A stretch of 64,000 bases of DNA from Circinella minor (taxonomy: Eukaryota; Mucoromycota; Mucoromycetes; Mucorales; Lichtheimiaceae), in the NCBI GenBank assembly GCA_016758965.1, contig JAEPRB010000133.1:29620-93619 (forward strand), written 5' to 3'. Of this stretch, positions 60,444 to 64,000 are shown piece after piece. Position 1 is the stretch's first letter. The number at the start of each line of letters is the position of its first letter. The notes under the pieces are model-generated. The model made no database searches, was not told the DNA's origin, and saw only the letters and a program-made list of their open reading frames with translations. The position numbers were made by a program, and so were the translations under genes.

Positions 60444-62700
60444 GGTATCGCCTTTTTATATATATAAAGTGGTTGTTATGGCAATATATTATATATCAAA
60501 TAAAGAGGTGAAGAAAAAAGATAAAAAGAGAAATGATAAAGGAAATGATTTGAATATTTGGTGAAAAAGGCAAAAAAAAAAGTAAACTATTTGAGGCTCC
60601 TCTAGACACCAATCAATGACACCTCTTGTAATTACAGGATGTGTTCCTCGCTGAATTCCAACTCCATTTTTTTTTCTTTTTTCTTTTAACCCGTTTCTTG
60701 ATAAGGACGGTTTTTTATGCACTGTACCAACATTGGTTGAGCGGATAAAATTTTTAATCTCTTTGAAAATTGGTCCGTGCGACGATTCTATGAAACAATA
60801 ATTTCAAGAGTACCCGACCTGTGCACATAAACGTTTCATCAGTTTACTTTTTACATCTTGGATAAATATATATATATATATCAATTATTTGTTGAAGTCA
60901 TTATTTTTCGCTCCTATTAAAAATATCTTTAGTAATCAAGCGTAAAAAGTTTAATCAAATACTCAAAGACTGGTGTAATCAATTCTAAAGCTTTTTGATG
61001 TTTCTTTGTGCTTGTTCAGCAAAATGCTAGGTTTAAATCCGTACCATTAATTTTGAAGACTTTAGATATCAGATGTCTAAGATATGGTATTACTCCAGCG
61101 GGCCGACAGTATTGCTAATGTTTTATGAGCAATCACTATGTAAGTGATTCAAAACAGTTCCCTAATATGTGTGCCCTCAGCCACGTATGCTACCTGTTTC
61201 AAATTGATTAACTTTATACGTATCGTTTGTAGCCTCTGTAAGTCAAAATTTTGGTTAATCTCTGGTACTTATTGTTAATATTAATGCTTGCCTTTTCATA
61301 TATCTTTGTAGTTCTAAAGCCGAAACTGGGAACTTGAATAGTTTTGGCATGTTTACTAATGATTGCCAGAGTAATAGAAGGAGAAATTAATATTCAGAGC
61401 TTCGTGTGTACTATATATATATATAATACAGTTCAATTTTGTCATTGCTATGCTGTTTCAGTAGAATCCGCTATTAAATTATTCAAATTCTTTTGCAGAG
61501 CTATTAAACAAAAAACTTGAAAATATGAGCAGCCTGTTTTCGATAGCAATCAAAACATCTTCATGATATTTTTTTTTTAAATACGTAACTGGGTGAGGTT
61601 AAAAATTTTATTACGACATATACATGTATGAAAATGGAACAAAGGGATGTAACATCAACATGATATTTCTTTAATACCACGACAAACGTTTTAAAAGTAT
61701 TTGAGCCAAGAATAATCTTTTCATTGCTTTTCTTGGTAATCAATCTAACGTCGAATTGTCATTCTCCAAGTAAAGTAGTAGTCTCTTTTAAAAAACTTAA
61801 GATTGCTTATTATATCTGAGAGTAACTGTTTTGTCATATGCTTTCTCCAGTTAAATTAGTACAAATGGATGAGGTATCATCCATCTTTGTCAATATTAGC
61901 TGTTCTTCGTCAAAGCACAGAGATTGACATGCCGGTTTCAATTTATAAATTTAAAATATTATTTATCAGCTCACTGCTATAATCCTTCATAATTATTCAG
62001 TAGGTGTTATGACAAATAACGGTGAACGATCTACAAATAATCTTATTCACAAAAACAATGTATGTATATCTGATCTCATCGTCTTTATATTATCAAGGCT
62101 TGAAGATTTGGGTATTGTATTATCCGAAGTGTGTGGTGTATTATCCATAACAGGTAAAGTTTATCTGGTAAGAAGTGGCCACAGAGATCAAGAAAGTACA
62201 TGTGTAACACGGAAGTCACTGGTCAAAAACGTGGCTCTGTTCATGCCAACAATACCATCAAAAAATAAATCAATACACTCTCTATTTTTGTTGTCTGAAA
62301 AAAGAATAACTTACCCGCTTGCTTAATTCTCATTTACATAATTAAAGTGATATTATGTGGATGCGATGGACAATTCCAATTTTATTATCATCTTCTAATA
62401 AAGAACCTTGTATGGAAACCGTTCGTTACTCCATCATATAATCGTTACCTTTGAAGGGGTTTATAGACATTGTTTTTTAATCCTTTTCCTCTCCGTGGAA
62501 AAGAATTAGCATTTCTAGATCTGTACTCATATAACAATTATATTTTGGGTGTGATGACCAATCATCTTTGAACAAATATTTTGGTGTTTTTGAAAACAAG
62601 TAACCATCTCCGGTGCCCAATTTGCCATCCGAGCGCTTGAGTAGAAATCAAATATATTGTTTACAATACTTTTTTTTTTCAATCTATATAAATATAGCAA
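60444..62700. other. intergenic, no gene recognised
   Basis: A minus-strand frame at 60489-60722 and a plus ATG frame at 62009-62326 show no domain. (AT)n near 60868-60881 and 61412-61424. Confidence 0.5.
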
Positions 62701-62778
62701 ACAGTGAATGCTAATAAACAAGCCCATAATCTCTTATCCCTATCCTGTTTTGATTCCTTTTATTTCTTATTTTTCAAT

Positions 62779-63178
62779 ATGTCTTCATCGGCACATTCAT
62801 CCATCAGTTGTACTGTTGGTGAAAAAACCAGAAGGTGTATTAGAATGTCCTGGGCCCACATTAAAAGGTGAGCTATCAGCAGAAGCACAAGCCACTGTCA
62901 GATCAAATAATAGAGACCTGTCGACAGATTCACTCCCTCCTGCAAGTGCGGTTACCACCGAAAAACATCAGTTCCACATATGCTACAGTCATTCTATATG
63001 CTTCTCATTCTAGGAGTGAATGAAGCTAATATAGGTATTATTATTCCAAGTTTAAAAGTTCATCACAATTTATCACAAGTAGCTGTTGTGTCAGTTATAT
63101 TTTTATGTGTTACTTTTGGAAACATTTCTGGTATGTCAGAAAGATATAGTATTACTATTTTTAATGAATAATTTTTTT
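62779..63178 (+). pseudogene. decayed MFS transporter, N-terminal fragment
   Basis: An ATG at 62779 starts a Ser-rich N-terminus (MSSSAHSSISCTV), but the plausible continuation (KKPEGVLECPGPTLKGEL...) is in another frame. A second shift is needed near 62976 to reach HMLQSFYMLLILGVNEANIG, then IIIPSLKVHHNLSQVAVVSV, which reads like the first transmembrane helix and following loop of a major facilitator. The frame ends at 63169-63171 and no later helices follow; repeats begin about 60 bases on. A GTATGT at 63132 could have been a donor. Judged a truncated, frameshifted relic. Confidence 0.5.
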
Positions 63179-63231
63179 TAAGAAAAAGAAGAGAATAACC
63201 AGTTTGCTATATAAATAGGGTAGTTCTACCT

Positions 63232-64000
63232 GTGCGATTTTTTTTTCTTAACGGTGCGATTTTTTTCTCGCGGGTTTTCAATTGTAGTGGTACAGCGCCA
63301 ACACCCACAGCCAATCCTTTTATGATAATAACAGTACGACTTCTCTTACTAAACATACTTCATTAAGATTCTATACAATTTATTTTTCTACAATAACTCC
63401 TTATGAATGATATTCGCTTTATTTAATTTTGCACACTTGAAACCATTATAATAAAATAGATTATATAAAATATATCAATTTTTACTGCTCATTAGTATCA
63501 ATTTGCTCGAATATTAACACAAAAAAGAGGTTATACTTTTGGATTATATGGGTTTTTTTTTAAAAAAAATACAAGTGCTTATTTGTGCGATTTTTTTTTT
63601 TTTACTTCTGAATGGCATTGTAACAATTTATTTGATAATTTAAAAACTAGTCTATTAAAATATATAATATAAAGATGTATTGATTATCACTGGTTATTGA
63701 TATCAACTTGCTCGAATATTATTATCCACAAAAAACAGATAATATTCTTGGATTGTTTGATTAAAATGACTTTATTGGTAGTATGGTGCGGTTTTTTATT
63801 TTTTAAAAAAAATTACAAGTGCTTATCCGTGCGATTTTTTTTTTTTTTGTCTGAGCGTAAAATATGAGAAGGTGTGCGATTTTTTTTTCACTTCTGAATG
63901 GCATTACTAACAGTTTATATTTGATAGTATAAGAACTAGTCTACTAAAATATATAATATAAAAATGTATTGGTTATCAGTACCAACGTGTTCAAATATTA
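63232..64000. repeat. dispersed-tandem repeat block with GTGCGAT-T(n) motif
   Basis: GTGCGATTTT-type motifs start at 63232, 63254, 63585, 63829 and 63874 (variant GTGCGGTTT at 63786). Longer homologous units accompany them: acttctgaatggcatt at 63604 and 63890 (286 bp apart), ctagtctattaaaatatata and its copy after each, acaagtgcttat at 63571 and 63814, and gctcgaatatta at 63505 and 63710. So at least two and a half diverged copies of a roughly 0.25-0.29 kb unit are present and the array runs off the right edge. Confidence 0.7.

Overview
This window is AT-rich eukaryotic DNA from a filamentous fungus, most likely an early-diverging Mucoromycota (Mucorales-like) species. Genes carry short introns (about 60-200 bp) with GTAAGT/GTATGT donors. 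Gene islands are better in GC and sit between long AT-rich deserts full of homopolymers and microsatellites. The set of Rac1, an APSES regulator, mitochondrial bL17, and a Tc1-like transposase of a type I associate with Mucorales is fungal; the species cannot be fixed from the sequence. No tRNA, rRNA or CRISPR array was recognised. Every exon model was made by eye; most close exactly in phase.

Layout, left to right. 1-2.5 kb: possible 3' exons of a truncated gene and decayed coding fragments. 2.5-8.3 kb: a tandem, same-strand family of three small secreted Gly/Ser-rich proteins with shared intron placement and a shared hydrophobic C-terminal module; I cannot assign them to any family and consider them the most novel item. 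An unknown minus-strand ORF (5.9-6.5 kb) sits between copies 2 and 3. 8.4-10.3 kb: a transposon-like unit bounded by long inverted repeats, each with an internal hairpin. 11.4-12.4 kb: a calmodulin/centrin-type EF-hand gene, convergent with an APSES (StuA/Efg1-type) transcription factor (13.3-15.4 kb, minus) that has a long intron-marked leader. 15.5-23.4 kb is a gene desert. 23.4-29.2 kb: a 49-residue mitochondrial-type protein, an arrestin-fold protein, IBA57 (minus) and mitochondrial ribosomal protein bL17 (plus), the last two divergent over 232 bp. 32.9-36.8 kb: Rac1, a 67-residue ORF and an unknown disordered protein with a small Cys/His motif. 43.2-45 kb: retromer VPS26 in ten exons.

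46.2-54.0 kb holds a compact branched-chain amino acid block: ILV2 (acetolactate synthase, minus), ILV5 (ketol-acid reductoisomerase, plus) and LEU2 (3-isopropylmalate dehydrogenase, plus). Two perfect TGAGTCA (Gcn4/bZIP-type) sites lie between ILV2 and ILV5. ILV2 makes the acetohydroxy acids, ILV5 reduces and isomerises them in mitochondria, and LEU2 works later in the leucine branch. The ILV2 protein has Val at the position where sulfonylurea-sensitive enzymes have Pro.

54.8-56.9 kb holds two decayed Tc1/mariner-like transposase copies in opposite orientation. 58.1-59.3 kb encodes an unusual C2 + glycine-zipper + coiled-coil + chitin-binding-module protein. 59.5-60.4 kb is an EFM6/METTL21-type lysine methyltransferase. 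The right end holds a decayed MFS transporter start and a block of GTGCGAT-T(n) repeats.
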